Origin: Adineta ricciae | Lineage: Eukaryota; Rotifera; Eurotatoria; Adinetida; Adinetidae | Assembly (NCBI GenBank): GCA_905250025.1 | Contig: CAJNOJ010000245.1 | Location: 62,001-126,000 of the forward strand | Direction: 5' to 3' | DNA length: 64,000 nucleotides | Shown here: one piece after another, positions 24,546 through 36,900 of the stretch | Position numbering within the stretch: the stretch's first letter is position 1 | Layout of the letters: the number at the start of each line of letters is the position of its first letter | Notes under the pieces: generated by a model | The model's database searches: none | What the model saw: the letters and a program-made list of their open reading frames with translations, nothing else | Told to the model about the DNA's origin: nothing | Program-made: the position numbers and the translations under genes

Positions 24546-25385
24546 CGTGACAAAGCAATTTTTATATAGGACACAACAATGTTTTTCTTTCTCCTTTTAT
24601 ACTATCACACAATGTTGTGGATTAAATGTCAACGTGCTATTTATTTGCGTTTGTTTCTTTGCTCGTTCTGTCATGAGTATGAACGCAACCAAAGGACTGT
24701 CGAGTACGCGTACGACAAGTATTTTCTCGATCAATTTTGTCATCACTGATATACTGTGAAAGTAGATCTGTTCTTCTTCGTCACGATTGTGTTTTGCCAC
24801 ATGATAAACTAAATGATTAATCTGGATTCACTATATTTCTGCAATTGAAAAAGTCTGATTTTGTGAATCTTAAAATTTGTTTAACATGAAAGAGCGTAAA
24901 CATTCGTTCTAAGAGAAACTGTATCAACGAAAGGAAAGGCCCATGACCAAAGTATGCATTCCCCACCTATCTTGCAATTTTATGCCAAAATTAAGTTAAA
25001 AACCTGATTCATAATATTAGATCATATCATAATTATTTGTTAAAACCTAAGTACTCTATTTGAAGAATTTCTTTTGACTCATTGATCAGATCTGTTCATA
25101 TCACTATGTCGTGTGATATGACACATTATTCTCTATTCGAATATGTGAATAAAAACTGCATGGCAGATGACGCTGATTATTGATGCTAAGGCATGCCTCC
25201 AGATTTCTAATGGTTTATTTTGTTTTTCAGTCATTTCTTTCGATTGGTCAATAGTTTTACTCGAATTTACTTTATGAATTTCGGAAAACGGTCTCGATTT
25301 CGATATTCTCATTTGAGCTGAACTGAATCAATTCATCTCGTTACATTCCAGATCGAAATAGTTGATAAAACAAATCGTCTGTCTG
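24546..25385. promoter_or_regulatory. Divergent intergenic region, SDR and PPR-DYW genes
   Basis: Holds both 5' flanks of the head-to-head genes. I see no TATA box placed convincingly at either start and no protein-coding frame with a motif. Confidence 0.4.
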
Positions 25386-28300
25386 ATGTTGACCAAAATA
25401 GCAAACTATCATCCATCATTTTCGATGATCATTTTTAATCGATCAGCAATTACCAACTCTGTTTTTAGTTTGAGCAATCAAATGAAACTATTGAATGATA
25501 ATAAGCAATTTTCGAAAACACTTCAACTATTTGAAAAATATCGAAAAGATAATAGTGAAAATTTATCAAGTTTGACTATCACACAAGTTTTGAAAGCGTG
25601 TGCTCACTTAAAAGATATTCAATGCGGAAAAATAATTCATGATCGTGTTTCATCACGTATAAAAGATGATCCTTACATCTTAACAGCATTGATTCAGATG
25701 TACAGTAAGTTATCAGATGAGGTTTTCTGTCATATTTTCTCTTTTCATAGTGTATTGTGGTGATGTTACAAGTGCTGAGAGATTAATTGAAAAGTCAATG
25801 ACAAAGGATACACCAATGTATACTGCAATAATGAAAGGTTATACATTCGATCTGCATAGAAATATTGTCTAAGGCATTCAAATTTTAGGTTATTTAAAAA
25901 ATAATCAAGCATATAGAGCAATTGAAGTTTTCCATCAGATAAAGACTCCTAGTGACACAAATCTGATTGTTTTCTTTCAAGCGTGTGCACATCTTGAAAC
26001 ATCAGAAGCATTAAATTTAGTGAAAAAAGTGTTAAACACAATGCCAGCGTCGTTTTATAACAATGAATACCTTCTGTCATCTCTATTGCACACATTAATG
26101 CAACATGGAGATATTAAACATGCTGAAAGCATATTCCATGAGTCAAAACAAAGAACAGCATCAGTGTGTGCGACAATGATGAAAGGTGAGACGTACTATG
26201 TGCTTCGACATATTTAATTAACTTTTGATTTCAGGCTTTATAACAAATGATCAAGCAGATAGAGCAATTGAAATTTTCACTCACATTAGAAAACCTGATG
26301 CAGTCAATTTCATTATTTTCTTCAATGCTTGTGCTAAACTAGGTAGAAAAGAAACATTAAATTTAATAGAAAAAGCATTGAAGGAAATACCATCATCATT
26401 CTATTCGAATCCTCGTCTTGTAACTTCTTTATTGGATGCATTGATGCAATGTAGAGATGTAAGACAAGCGGAAATATTCTTTAATACAACAAAACAAAAA
26501 GTTTTGTCAATGTACGGAGCAATGATGAAGGGTTATGTTACAAACAATCAAGCAGATAGAGCTATTGATCTTTTCAAACAGATCAAACATCCTGATGACA
26601 TCGTTCTTATTATTTTCTTCAATTCCTGCGCTCAATTACGGACTACGGAAGCTTTACATTTGGCAGGAAAAGTTTTGAAAGAAATACCCTCGTCATTCTG
26701 TTCCAATACAAATCTTTTAACATCTGTATTAGATGCCTTGATGCAATGTAAAGATGTTGAACAGGCAGAATCGATATTTAATGCATCGAAACAAAAAGTC
26801 ATGGGAATGTATGGAGCAATGATGAAAGGTTATGTGACAAATAATCAAGCAAATAGAGCCGTTGATCTTTTTAACGAAATTGAACATCCTGATCATGTCG
26901 TTCTGAATCTTTTATTTAACGCTTGTGCTCAAGTACGAACTACCGAGGCCTTGACTTTAGTGAAAAAGATTTATCGGACAATGCCATCAACTATTCATTC
27001 CAATTATTATCTGTTGACTTCTATATTGGATGCATTGATTAAATGTCGAGATACTGCAAGTGCGGAAATTCTTTTTTCGAAAATAAAAAGATCGGTGATT
27101 AACTATGGAAATTTAATGAATGGATTCAATGATGAAAATCAAGCAGAAAAAACAATCAAATTATTCTATCAAATGAAAAACGAAGGCTTTGAAGGCAGTG
27201 TCATCACTTACTTATGTGTCATAAGAGCTCTATCACTAATTGGTGATTATCCATTAGCTCAATCAATAACTAAACAAATTCCCAAATCTATTTTGATCGA
27301 TCGGAAGATTCAGAATGCTTTAATAGATATGTGGGTTAGTTGCGCGACTATTCTTCTTCTCCCCTCGAATGTTAAAATAAAGAACTATTCGTTTAGGGTA
27401 AAACTGGATGTGTCGATAAAGCAAGACAAATTTTTGAAAAGTGTTCCAATCCAGATGGAATTACATACACAGCGATGAGTATGCATTGTTGACGTACCTT
27501 TTTCTATGAGGAACTCGAACAACATTTTTATCTTTAGTTAACAGTTACGCACTAAATGGAATGAGCATGCAAGCCATTGAGCTTTTCTCCCAAACACCCG
27601 AAGAATTCATTAGTGAAGCGACTTATATTTGTGTATTGAATGGATGCTCACACGCTGGTCTTACTGATCAAGCTCGTTCGATTTTTCACGTTATCAAACT
27701 GAAAACAGAACGAATCACGACAGTTATGGTATCTGATCGATAATCATTTTATTCCAAGAGAAAAGTATTTTTCGTTGTAGGTCGATTGTCTTAGTCGTGC
27801 ATCATTATTTGTCGAGGCACAAGAATTGATTGATCAATTCGAACATACACATTCACCTGAAATAGTCATGTACAGTAGGCATCTTTTGTAGTATTTCTTT
27901 CGGTGCAGAATCAAAAATGTCTTTTTTTTACTCGGTTTAGTGGCATTGCTGTCAGGCGCTCGAAATGAAAAAAATAGTGATCTAGCACAAAATGTCTATA
28001 ATCGAATGAAAATATTGTTTCCTCTTACAAAAGATTCGTTAACATCTGCTTCAGTTCTTCTTGCAAATACGTATGCATCAATCGGCGACATTAAAAAATC
28101 ATCAGATATTCGAATGGGATTGCATAGATCAGGTGCAAAGAAGAAAGTTGGTAAATCCATGACTGTAGTTGATGGAGAAGTTTATGTAAGTTCAAACACG
28201 AATGATAGTTTGGAGTAATGTGAAACGATTCGACCGTAGGAATTTCGTGCTCATGACAGATCCCATCCTCGATCAGTTGAAATTTATCATGAAGTGCAGA

Positions 28301-28665
28301 AAATATCTGAGGAATTAATCGCACATGGTCATGAATATGATTCCAGTTGGATCACACGAACAATGGATGATGACGAAAGTGTCGCATCGATTCTATGTGG
28401 TCATAGTGAACGATTGGCCATCGCATGGAACTTTGTAGCAAATCCACATACGAGCAGAATTCAAGTCACGAAGAACTTACGGGTTTGCGGCGATTGTCGT
28501 AAGTACTGATTTGATATTTCGTTAATTTATTAGTTAGCTTTAATTACAGATCGAGCAACAAAGTTGATCGCTGCAATTCGAAGGTGTGAAATCGTTGTTC
28601 GAGACGCATATCGAATTCATCATTTTCACAAAAGTGGACAATGCTCATGTAATGATTATTTTTGA
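25386..28665 (+). CDS. PLS-class PPR protein with C-terminal DYW-type domain
   Basis: PPR proteins bind organelle RNA one base per repeat; plant DYW domains are cytidine deaminases for C-to-U editing. Ten exons (25386-25704, 25751-25837, 25889-26185, 26235-27334, 27397-27478, 27538-27728, 27781-27874, 27941-28185, 28240-28498, 28550-28665) join to 929 residues. PPR motifs fill most of the protein and repeat as a 99-residue block ([14 protein letters not shown]..., ending DALMQC..). An E-like segment leads to [13 protein letters not shown] (HxE zinc/catalytic site), [13 protein letters not shown] (CxxCH) and a C terminus SCNDYF in place of plant GDYW. The Met chosen follows in-frame codons; the basic N terminus could be a mitochondrial signal. 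DYW proteins are known from bdelloids and are thought to be horizontally acquired. Confidence 0.93.
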
Positions 28666-29200
28666 AAGAAATCCCCGTATTACTTTTCCCTATTTGTTCA
28701 AACTTTAATTAAAAAAAGGCAGTTGATTATTAAAATATCTTAATAATGCCGTAGATTGGTTGTGTACAATGCTTCGCGAAATATTCTTGAGGGTGAAGAA
28801 TGGATATATGTGCTCTAAAGGAAGGAAACTAGTGTCAATCAAAAATTTTCTCTTCTCTCACTTGCTTATCTTATTGGATACACAATTTAAAACTCATATA
28901 ACGCAAATCAAACGTCAACATAGTGGTTGCAATATAAGCGAGAGCATTGTCACAACAGAAAACTTCTTCAAAATATTTCTCTTTCCTCGATGTAACCAAT
29001 AGATTTTAGTTTCTTATCAGCATTACGTTCAGTAGAAAAACTATTTTGGATTGAAAAAAATCCTCACCCTTATGATTTAAATCAGTTGACACAACGCCTT
29101 TCAGTGTATTTTGATAATATTTACTAATCCTATGATGCTTGGAAACAAACGAAGATTTACAAAATGTTTCATGTACAATCGAATGCTAATTTTAAACCAA
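28666..29200. other. Intergenic, no gene seen
   Basis: 3' flanks of two convergent genes. The frame at 28760-29002 has no motif. Confidence 0.5.
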
Positions 29201-29596
29201 TTAATCATATTCCATTGATTCAATTTCTGTTGATTCATCCTCGAGATTCAAGCTTTGAAACAATGTAAATGGATCTTTGGTTTGTTGATTAACAATCTTT
29301 TTCGGAGGGGATTGAGGTTTATTAATATAATCTAATGCTTCTGATGCAGCAAGTTTTTCAGCTACTCGCTTTTTTGTAGACCGATCACCAATAAATGTCA
29401 TTCCATCTACTATTACTTCGACCTACGTTACAAGAGAAAATAATTTTTCATTTTCTAAATCTATTCTCACTTGAAACATAGGAGAATGGTCAGGACCTGT
29501 TTTTTCTATCAGAGAGTAAATTGGCAATGGCAGATTTCGTTGTTGACAATATTCTTGAAGACGATTTTTAGCATCATCAACGTCTATAATACTCAT
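29201..29596 (-). CDS. Single dsRNA-binding domain protein
   Basis: Exons 29471-29596 and 29201-29422 join in phase 0 to 115 residues. It opens MSIIDVDDAKNRLQEYCQQR, helix 1 of a double-stranded RNA-binding fold. The strand region LPIYSLIEKTGPDHSPMFQV and VIVDG follow. The closing motif is RSTKKRVAEKLAASEALDYI, whose KKxAE..AA helix contacts RNA. A Ser/Pro-rich, then acidic C-terminal tail of about 40 residues follows. The upstream sequence ends in an acceptor-like TTTTAG at 29617, so more 5' exons (perhaps other domains) may exist. Family (Staufen, PRKRA/Loquacious, ADAR-type or RNase III tail) cannot be fixed from one domain; the sequence alone says dsRNA binding. Confidence 0.75.
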
Positions 29597-30304
29597 CAAT
29601 TGAGAACAAATCTAAAATAGAACGAGATGTATATCCGTATAGAAAATGCACAAGATATGTGCCGTGTTATCTGCCGATTTTTGAATAAAATTTCCTAATT
29701 TTTTCTGAATTTCTAGAGTATAATATACTGATCATTATCAGTATGTAAACCAGACAAAACATCATGTGAGTATTACTATTCTTACGTTTGTCTGTTTTCA
29801 GTTATTCAAATAGGTAAGTAAACTAATGAATTATTTTCATCATTCTGATAAGCATAAACACGTAAAACGTTTAACAGATTTTTTACATTTTGGACTTTTT
29901 TCTTCCTTCTTTTCATCACGTGTCAAATTTATGCGTTCTCCTTGTATTTTAGCAGGACTGTGTTGTTTTGAATTATTATTGAATTTGATAAAAGTACTGA
30001 GAATGAGAGTAGATTAAGATGAGCATGACTTATCAAGTTGTGGCCGGCTGCGTGAAACAACTCTATAAAATTTCGAAAAGGTAAATAGTTGTATAATTAC
30101 AGATATAATCATAACTACCTGAGGAATAAAAAACATTCATGCTGGAAGAGGAAAAAACTCCAATAAAAGGAGAAAAACATCGTAAAACCCCTTGCGTGAT
30201 GTGTAGCTCGTTGATGATGACTATATAACTAGAAAAACGGTCTGAAAAATGTTAAAGGAAGAAATATTCTGGTGTTTACAAGTGAAAAAGTCTTCTGCAA
30301 CTAC
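29597..30304. other. Intergenic, no gene recognised
   Basis: It may hold 5' exons of the dsRNA-binding gene. The frame at 29826-30017 lacks a motif. Confidence 0.4.
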
Positions 30305-31954
30305 ATGATGGAGAACAATCAAACAGTGACTAAATTCGAATTTTTACCGAATGAAATTATAATCGAATGTTTTGGATATCTCAATACTTTAGAAATGTTT
30401 TCTTCATTCGATCAATTAAATTCGCGTTTTGATCAACTCATTGGACGTTTTCCATTACATCCCGATTTCGAAAATTCCCCACAAACAATATCTGAACGAT
30501 TTTGTCAAAAAATGTTAATCGATCCTGAGATGAAACGATACATTCATTCATTAAGTATATCCAACAGCAATCCTAGTATTGATATTCGATCATTTTACGG
30601 GAAGTTTTCATTGTCTGATTTCCCATGTTTACAATCATTAACTTTAACTAAAGTCGAATCGATTAATATGGACAAATTAACAATAATGCTATCTTCTATG
30701 CCTTCGTTGACATGTTTTCGTGTAATTGGTTCCGAAGCTTATAACAACGCTCTCATTTCTAGTTTAGATCATTCGAGAATACGAACATTAACAGTGTCTA
30801 GATTATATGGAGGTTTAACATTTTTATCTAATTTTCAATCTCTGACAAGATTTACTATAAATGCCTGCAGTATACACCAAGTATTTTCAGTGTTAAACAA
30901 TACCTCTAATTTGAAATATCTGCAGGTCAATTGCTTATCAAATGATATAGCAGAATTTGACGAAAAAATTCGTCTACCAGTTGATTCTCTTCGACATTTG
31001 GTTATCAACGAGACTAAATTAAAGTTTTATGATATTCAAATGATATTAAAACTTACACCAAATTTAACTCATTTTACATTATTTACTTATTCACTATGGA
31101 ACTCAGGATGTGCTCAAATGTGGGAGCATGTAATTCACAATGATTTACCGTATTTGAAGGCTTTCAAATTTTGTTTTCAGTATTTCCACAGAGCGAACGA
31201 GCGATATATAGAAGAAGATTTAAAGAAGTTTCAAAGTGATTTCTGGTGCAACGTACATGGTTGGCTGACCGAATATATATTGTCATACGATAGAGCAATG
31301 ATCTATACTGTACCCTACGAATTTCCTACATTGCAATTACCTTATCCTATGGAAAGATATCGTAATACAGTAGTGAACGAAAGAAATACATTCAATAAAG
31401 TAACAGTATTAAAAATTGACGCTGATAGATTACGAAGAATAACTTTCGATGAAGAAAATATCCCCGTGTGGTTTACATATCTATGTAATGTAAAACATTT
31501 AGAGGTTTTACATGAATGTCAATTACATAACCCATTAGTAATGTTACAGATACTGAAAGAAATTCGACAAATATCATCGTTAACTATATCGGCGACAGTG
31601 CTCCAAAAATGGTGGAACAATAATGAATTATGTCAATATTTAAATCAAATGATTCACAAGTTGTGTATGAAGGATACATTACATTTCTCGACACCACGTG
31701 ATATTCTGGAACAGTTCTGTAAATTATTTTCAAATGTTCAACAACTGACATGTACAGTTGATCGTAGTAGTTATGTGTTATTCATCTCAACTCATTTGCA
31801 AAATTTAATATATGCAAATTTTACTTTAACTAGAGACGATATCACAGATGAATCTTTGCAAAACGGCATACTTCGACTAGGAATGAATGTTCACTTTCAT
31901 GTTGATCCAGCTATTTTGCAACGAACATCCATTTCAGTTTATAGAAATATATGA
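30305..31954 (+). CDS. F-box protein of bdelloid-type LRR family, intronless
   Basis: A 549-residue single-exon frame. The F-box is at residues 10-55 (FEFLPNEIIIECFGYLN, then FDQLNSRFDQLIGRFPLH). The rest is a series of irregular leucine-rich units (LQSLTLTKVES, LRHLVINETKL, LTHFTLFTYSL, VKHLEVLHECQ, LTCTVDRSSY). Through the F-box it should bind Skp1 and act as a substrate receptor for an SCF ubiquitin ligase, with the LRR part choosing the target, which is unknown. The start is the first of two adjacent Met codons; in-frame sequence upstream lacks ATG. Many paralogues of this shape are found in bdelloid genomes, and the lack of introns is common for such expanded families. The orphan F-box at 3511 is a likely relative. 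Confidence 0.85.
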   Translation: MMENNQTVTKFEFLPNEIIIECFGYLNTLEMFSSFDQLNSRFDQLIGRFPLHPDFENSPQTISERFCQKMLIDPEMKRYIHSLSISNSNPSIDIRSFYGKFSLSDFPCLQSLTLTKVESINMDKLTIMLSSMPSLTCFRVIGSEAYNNALISSLDHSRIRTLTVSRLYGGLTFLSNFQSLTRFTINACSIHQVFSVLNNTSNLKYLQVNCLSNDIAEFDEKIRLPVDSLRHLVINETKLKFYDIQMILKLTPNLTHFTLFTYSLWNSGCAQMWEHVIHNDLPYLKAFKFCFQYFHRANERYIEEDLKKFQSDFWCNVHGWLTEYILSYDRAMIYTVPYEFPTLQLPYPMERYRNTVVNERNTFNKVTVLKIDADRLRRITFDEENIPVWFTYLCNVKHLEVLHECQLHNPLVMLQILKEIRQISSLTISATVLQKWWNNNELCQYLNQMIHKLCMKDTLHFSTPRDILEQFCKLFSNVQQLTCTVDRSSYVLFISTHLQNLIYANFTLTRDDITDESLQNGILRLGMNVHFHVDPAILQRTSISVYRNI

Positions 31955-32697
31955 ACAACAATTACATACAATTGAGCAATGAACACCTTTTTGAAAGAAA
32001 AATTCAATGCATTGTACAACGATCGAGAATATTCGATATGCTTAATGATTCTTTATATAGTTTCATAAACAATGTAAACGGAAAACTCTGTATTCGATCG
32101 TGATTTTTCTAAACGTCGTCAATCTGTTGTGTGTGACATTTATTTTGTTTTCATCTACGGACGTGTAGGAAAATTAACGTCTAAGAACGCCCTCTCTCTC
32201 TCTCTTTTATCCACACAATTACACGGTATTCGTTCATTCTCTTTCCTCATATTTTTAAGTGAACTGTTTTTTTTTTCTCTTCGGATTCAATTTTGCTTTT
32301 TCCTATTCGTATATTTTCAACATTTAGAACAATCGATAGACACTTGACAATGAAATTGACAAATATATTTTCAATTGTTAATTGATTCCTCTATGAAGAC
32401 TTTGTTTGTTTATAAGAAATATCAATGTTCAAAAATGTTTTTTCTTCGAAGAATTCGACTACTTTATTGATATGAACATAATGTAAAACATGAACGGCGC
32501 TAGTATACATGTTTCATACTGTTCTCCAATCAGACACAAAATACAAGTTGAGACCAACCATCACTAAATGACTCATCTTAATAAACCGAAATAAGAAAAT
32601 TGAACATACGTATGTGAATATATAAACAGAAAAGGTGTTCGATTTGTTTTAGATGATTATGATTAATATTTATCAAAATTAAATATTTCATCGAATC
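31955..32697. other. Intergenic, no gene seen
   Basis: Low-complexity CT runs near 32190. The frame at 32129-32347 looks fortuitous. Confidence 0.5.
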
Positions 32698-33354
32698 ATG
32701 GCATTGAGCGATCTCGTACTGGATTGTAAGTTTATGTCTTCGTGTTCAAATTCAATTTCAAATTGTATCTTTTAGTTTACGAGATGACTAATGCAAGTCG
32801 AGTTGATATGAGTGATTTCGAATTACTTCGTGTACTTGGCACAGGAGGTAAACATTATTTGTATCTGTATGAAGAAGAAAATCATCGATCTTTCTTTTAG
32901 CTTATGGAAAAGTTTTTCTTGTGCGGAAAATAACCGGTGCCGATTTAGGTAAATTATATGCAATGAAAGTTATTAAGAAAGCGGCTATTTTACAAAAAGC
33001 TAAAACAGCTGAACATATTAAAACCGAACGACAAGTTTTAGAAGCTATTCGTCAGATACCTTTTTTAGTATCACTGCATTATGCATTTCAAAGTGATGCT
33101 AAACTTCATCTAGTTATGGGTATGTTTGTATTGTTTTGAATAGAAGAACAGAAAACGAACGTCTGACATTCCTATTTAGATTATGTCAGTGGTGGAGAAT
33201 TGTTTACNCGTCTTCCTCTTTAACCAATACGTCTATACCTCCTCCAACTATTACCAATGGTGAAAAACGTCCATTGACATCACCTACTCATCATCCATTA
33301 GCATCAGTCAATAAAAAAGCGAAGAGATCAGGTACGATAACTATCGATGATTAG
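32698..33354 (+). CDS. RPS6KA5: MSK-type kinase (RPS6KA5-like), middle missing at an N
   Basis: MSK kinases act in the nucleus downstream of ERK and p38 and phosphorylate histone H3 and CREB. Exons 32698-32725, 32776-32847, 32901-33119 and 33180-33207 join in frame. They give DFELLRVLGTGAYGKVFLVR (glycine loop), KLYAMKVIKK (catalytic Lys), HIKTERQVLEAIRQ, then DYVSGGELFT, cut at N 33208. After the N the frame continues into a Ser/Thr/Pro-rich tail with NKKAKRSG (probable nuclear signal) and a stop. Nearly the whole N-terminal lobe partner, AGC tail and second kinase domain (roughly 600 residues by comparison with MSK1) are absent, so the gap length is understated. Exons that should lie in the gap include the kind seen as a fragment at 21623. 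Confidence 0.88.
33208..33208. other. Single-N assembly gap inside MSK
   Basis: Left of the N is the hinge of an AGC kinase domain (GGELFT). Right of it is the extreme C-terminal tail of the protein. Many exons must be missing. Confidence 0.85.
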
Positions 33355-33999
33355 AATCTCTTGTCTTTTTCATTTGTCTCTATCTGAACTATTCACTTCT
33401 ACGTTTTCCCAATCTTTTCTATCTATCAGTTTTGTTGTTTTGAAAACATCATTGTCGTTATCGCTATGACTAATGCTTATGTGTTCATTTATCGTTACTA
33501 TACTTGTCGGATACATGAACGACGATCGATTTCTTTCTGTGCCTGTATGATCGTTTCTTTCTCTCTCTCTCTTTCTCTTGTCTGTTGTATCTGTACTGCG
33601 CCTATTAATCAAAACTGTTCTTTTCTGTTTTCTTTTTCGTTTTCTTCGATTTTTTTGCAATAATTATAACAGGCGACGAATTTTGTGAAAAGAGATTCTT
33701 CATACAAAGATAATCAATTATCAAGCTTTCGTGACCAAAACAAAGTTAAAACTCATAACCATGAATGAAAACATCGCATAAAAACAATACTGTTCTTCAT
33801 CAAAATTCATTAATGCAAACTGTGATGAAGAAAAGAGACATAAACTTCGAACATGTTTACAAAATATCAATAGAAAGTATGTTGCTTCATTCTTTTTATT
33901 GAAAGTCTTTGAATAAGGTATGTTAATATTTTCGAAGGTCAGATCAATCATGTTTCATTTCAGCGCATCTAAATATACACGGCAAAATGAAGAATTTAT
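33355..33999. other. Intergenic, convergent 3' flanks
   Basis: CT-rich low complexity near 33560-33600. No gene seen. Confidence 0.5.
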
Positions 34000-36900
34000 T
34001 TATTTATGAAAACTATTTACTCGATAGAGTATTTCCATTAGTCGATCAGTGACTATTGGAAAATATTGAAATGTATCGTAATATTCCAGTCGCATGGCTT
34101 CGTCTTTTTCATTTTGACAATCGAATTGATTCGGTTTGATAAATCCTAACCAACATACAACCTTCTTTATCATATAATTAAATGCTTCTTGATCTTCGTT
34201 TTGACTTGACTTGACTTTCTTCTGAACGCGTCGAAAATGATCAACTATGATCGATATAAACATATTCATACAGATGAATACAACGAATATAATAAATAAA
34301 ATAAAACAAATCGGACCGAGTATTTGATCAGCTTGATATAAATCATGAACATCAAACTTTAATAATATCATTTCGAAAAGCATCACTGCTGTATGGATCA
34401 GATTGGAACAAGAGAGTATTTTGGATATGAATAATTCATAGAAAAAAATCATGAAACTAAAAAATATAAATGAAAACATGAACATAAATTGAATCAGATC
34501 GTTCTTTGCACTTGACAACGTATCATTAAAAACAGATAAACGTGAATTAAATCGACATAAATGAAGAAGTTTTATCGTACCAAAAAAACAACAAAAACCA
34601 ATAATTATATTGAACATATCATTGATATAAGCGATAAATTGAAGATTGATATACAAATAACCATTTGTATCATGAAAAAGATTCGTAACTCGTTTAATTT
34701 CAACATATCGCCATAGATAGATTGCCATACCAATCCAAGAACATATGATAATCCCAAGTCTAATAAATGACCAACTTTGACAGATATAACCTATTTTCAA
34801 ATGATGAATATCTTGAAACTCTTTAATTATATAATAGATTAGGAATGATATATGTATGATGATGATTATCAGATAAGCAATTGATGTTAAACCTAAAACA
34901 AACATAATTACATTATGAGTTTCATTAATGCATCTAAATCGTCCGAACAAACCTTGAACATAGAAAGGTTCAAAGCGAGTCGATGGGAATATTCCTCCAG
35001 TGGGTAATAATTCCAAAAGAAAACTAACAGATGTGAATATTTGGATGTTAGGATTATATAAACTCATTTGAATAAGAATAGCTCGTGTGTATTGATCTAT
35101 CCATTTGAATTGACGAAGAAGTGAAAGATTTGAACGAAGTTCAGAAAGACAACCTCGAAATTCGTAGACAAATCCACCAGTATTATAAGTTCCATGATTA
35201 CCCACATATGTATATGTATCCAATTCTTGGCTTGATCTATATCTAAATGCATTTAGTATCGATGAACTGTAATTAGTTAAAGTTGAATTCATCCATTGTA
35301 GTCCAAAGGAACGTTTTTCTTCATTCAAATAACTATAATCAACTTCACACGTTAAATTCAACGATTTAGAAACTGAATGTACATGACACAGATCTAAAAA
35401 AGAAAGAATTTTATCTTCATTCAAATTGCATAACATGGAAATGCAGATACAAACCTGCTTTAACACGTAATTGTCTCATTGTTGCCCATCCAATCAATCG
35501 ATTGGATTTATCATCAATAAATCCACTTAAGTTTCTTGGTGCATCTCCATTATACCATTGTTGTGCACGAATATTTTCAACAAAACTGTTCTCTAACCAT
35601 AACCAATACTCACTGATTGTCATAATCTATTCACGTAAAAAAACACAAACAGTTTTAAACAATCATCCTTTTTCGTCATACTTTTGTATAATCATTCATT
35701 GGTGAATTTGGATTCAAAAAGAAATGTCGTAGATGATTTACTTGTAAGAATACGTTTGTATTATAATTGTAATATGCGAGAAAGTAGATAGTTCCAAGAT
35801 AAATAAGATAGAGACCGATTTCTTCAATGATGGCTCGGATACGTATTTGTCGAAAACGTTGATGACGAGCGATAGTGGTTTCTGCTTTGTTCAAACGATT
35901 AATTTTCAAATAAGATAACGAACGATCCTACAGGAAAAGACAACTCGATTTTGAGAAAAATCAAATGTCGTTGACAAACTTCAATCGTATGAATATATTC
36001 TTCATTTCGATTCAAAATATAATCATCAATCGATTGTCTCTGATTATCTTCTTTTCTGAAGCAAATTATTGTAAAAATTGTAATAATCAATATCTAAATC
36101 ATCAAGATATCTTCATTGAAAGTAATTACTTTTCTTATCTTTCATACTTGAAGAGGTTGAGTTAAACAAGCAGATGAGATAAAACCAGCTAGGATTGATG
36201 TTAACCATTTCTGTACTTGTAAATCACCTAATTCAATACTTCGAACAAGAATAAATAAAAGTGATGTGCCAATAAAAAGAAACGATATGCCATATGCGAA
36301 ATAAGTACACCACCAGGGAAATGTTATTTCTCGTGCTTTTCGATTCTCTCCTTTCGATCTTATACGGCGAAAGAATTGAACAAGGAAAACACTCGGAATC
36401 AAGGAAAATATCTCCATTATCATTCCAATGATGACCTATAATAGAAAAATGAAAAGATTTTGAAAAGGATTTTGTTTTGACAACAGAAACCTGCTGTAAG
36501 GAGATGTAAAATGGGCCTATGGTGATACTTATATTGTATTTGATATGTTCTGATTGATTTGCTTCTCTGTAGTATAGAATATTAAATAACATTGTGATGA
36601 AAAAAAGAACAATGCAACATGTACACCGCTGAACACGTGTAAATTTCTTTGATGTTAAGCGACTAAATATTGAAAACCACAAGTGGCGATCGGACAAATT
36701 TTCATAGACTTTTTTCGATAAAATATTCGAATAATTTTGTTTTTCGTTTTCACTTGCAACTGATAAAAGACGTTCGATCTATAAACACGAGAAATGTAGA
36801 AGATGATCGAATTTATGACATTGAGCATAGAGAAGAATTTACAAACAAGATTTCTACAAAGAGAATGGCAGGTGAGAATTCTGGAGGCTTGAAATCTATT

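Noticed and set aside
35928-35979. Apparent frame break in the polycystin gene near 35940
   Set aside because: A 52-base GT..AG intron explains it and keeps phase 0 on both sides.
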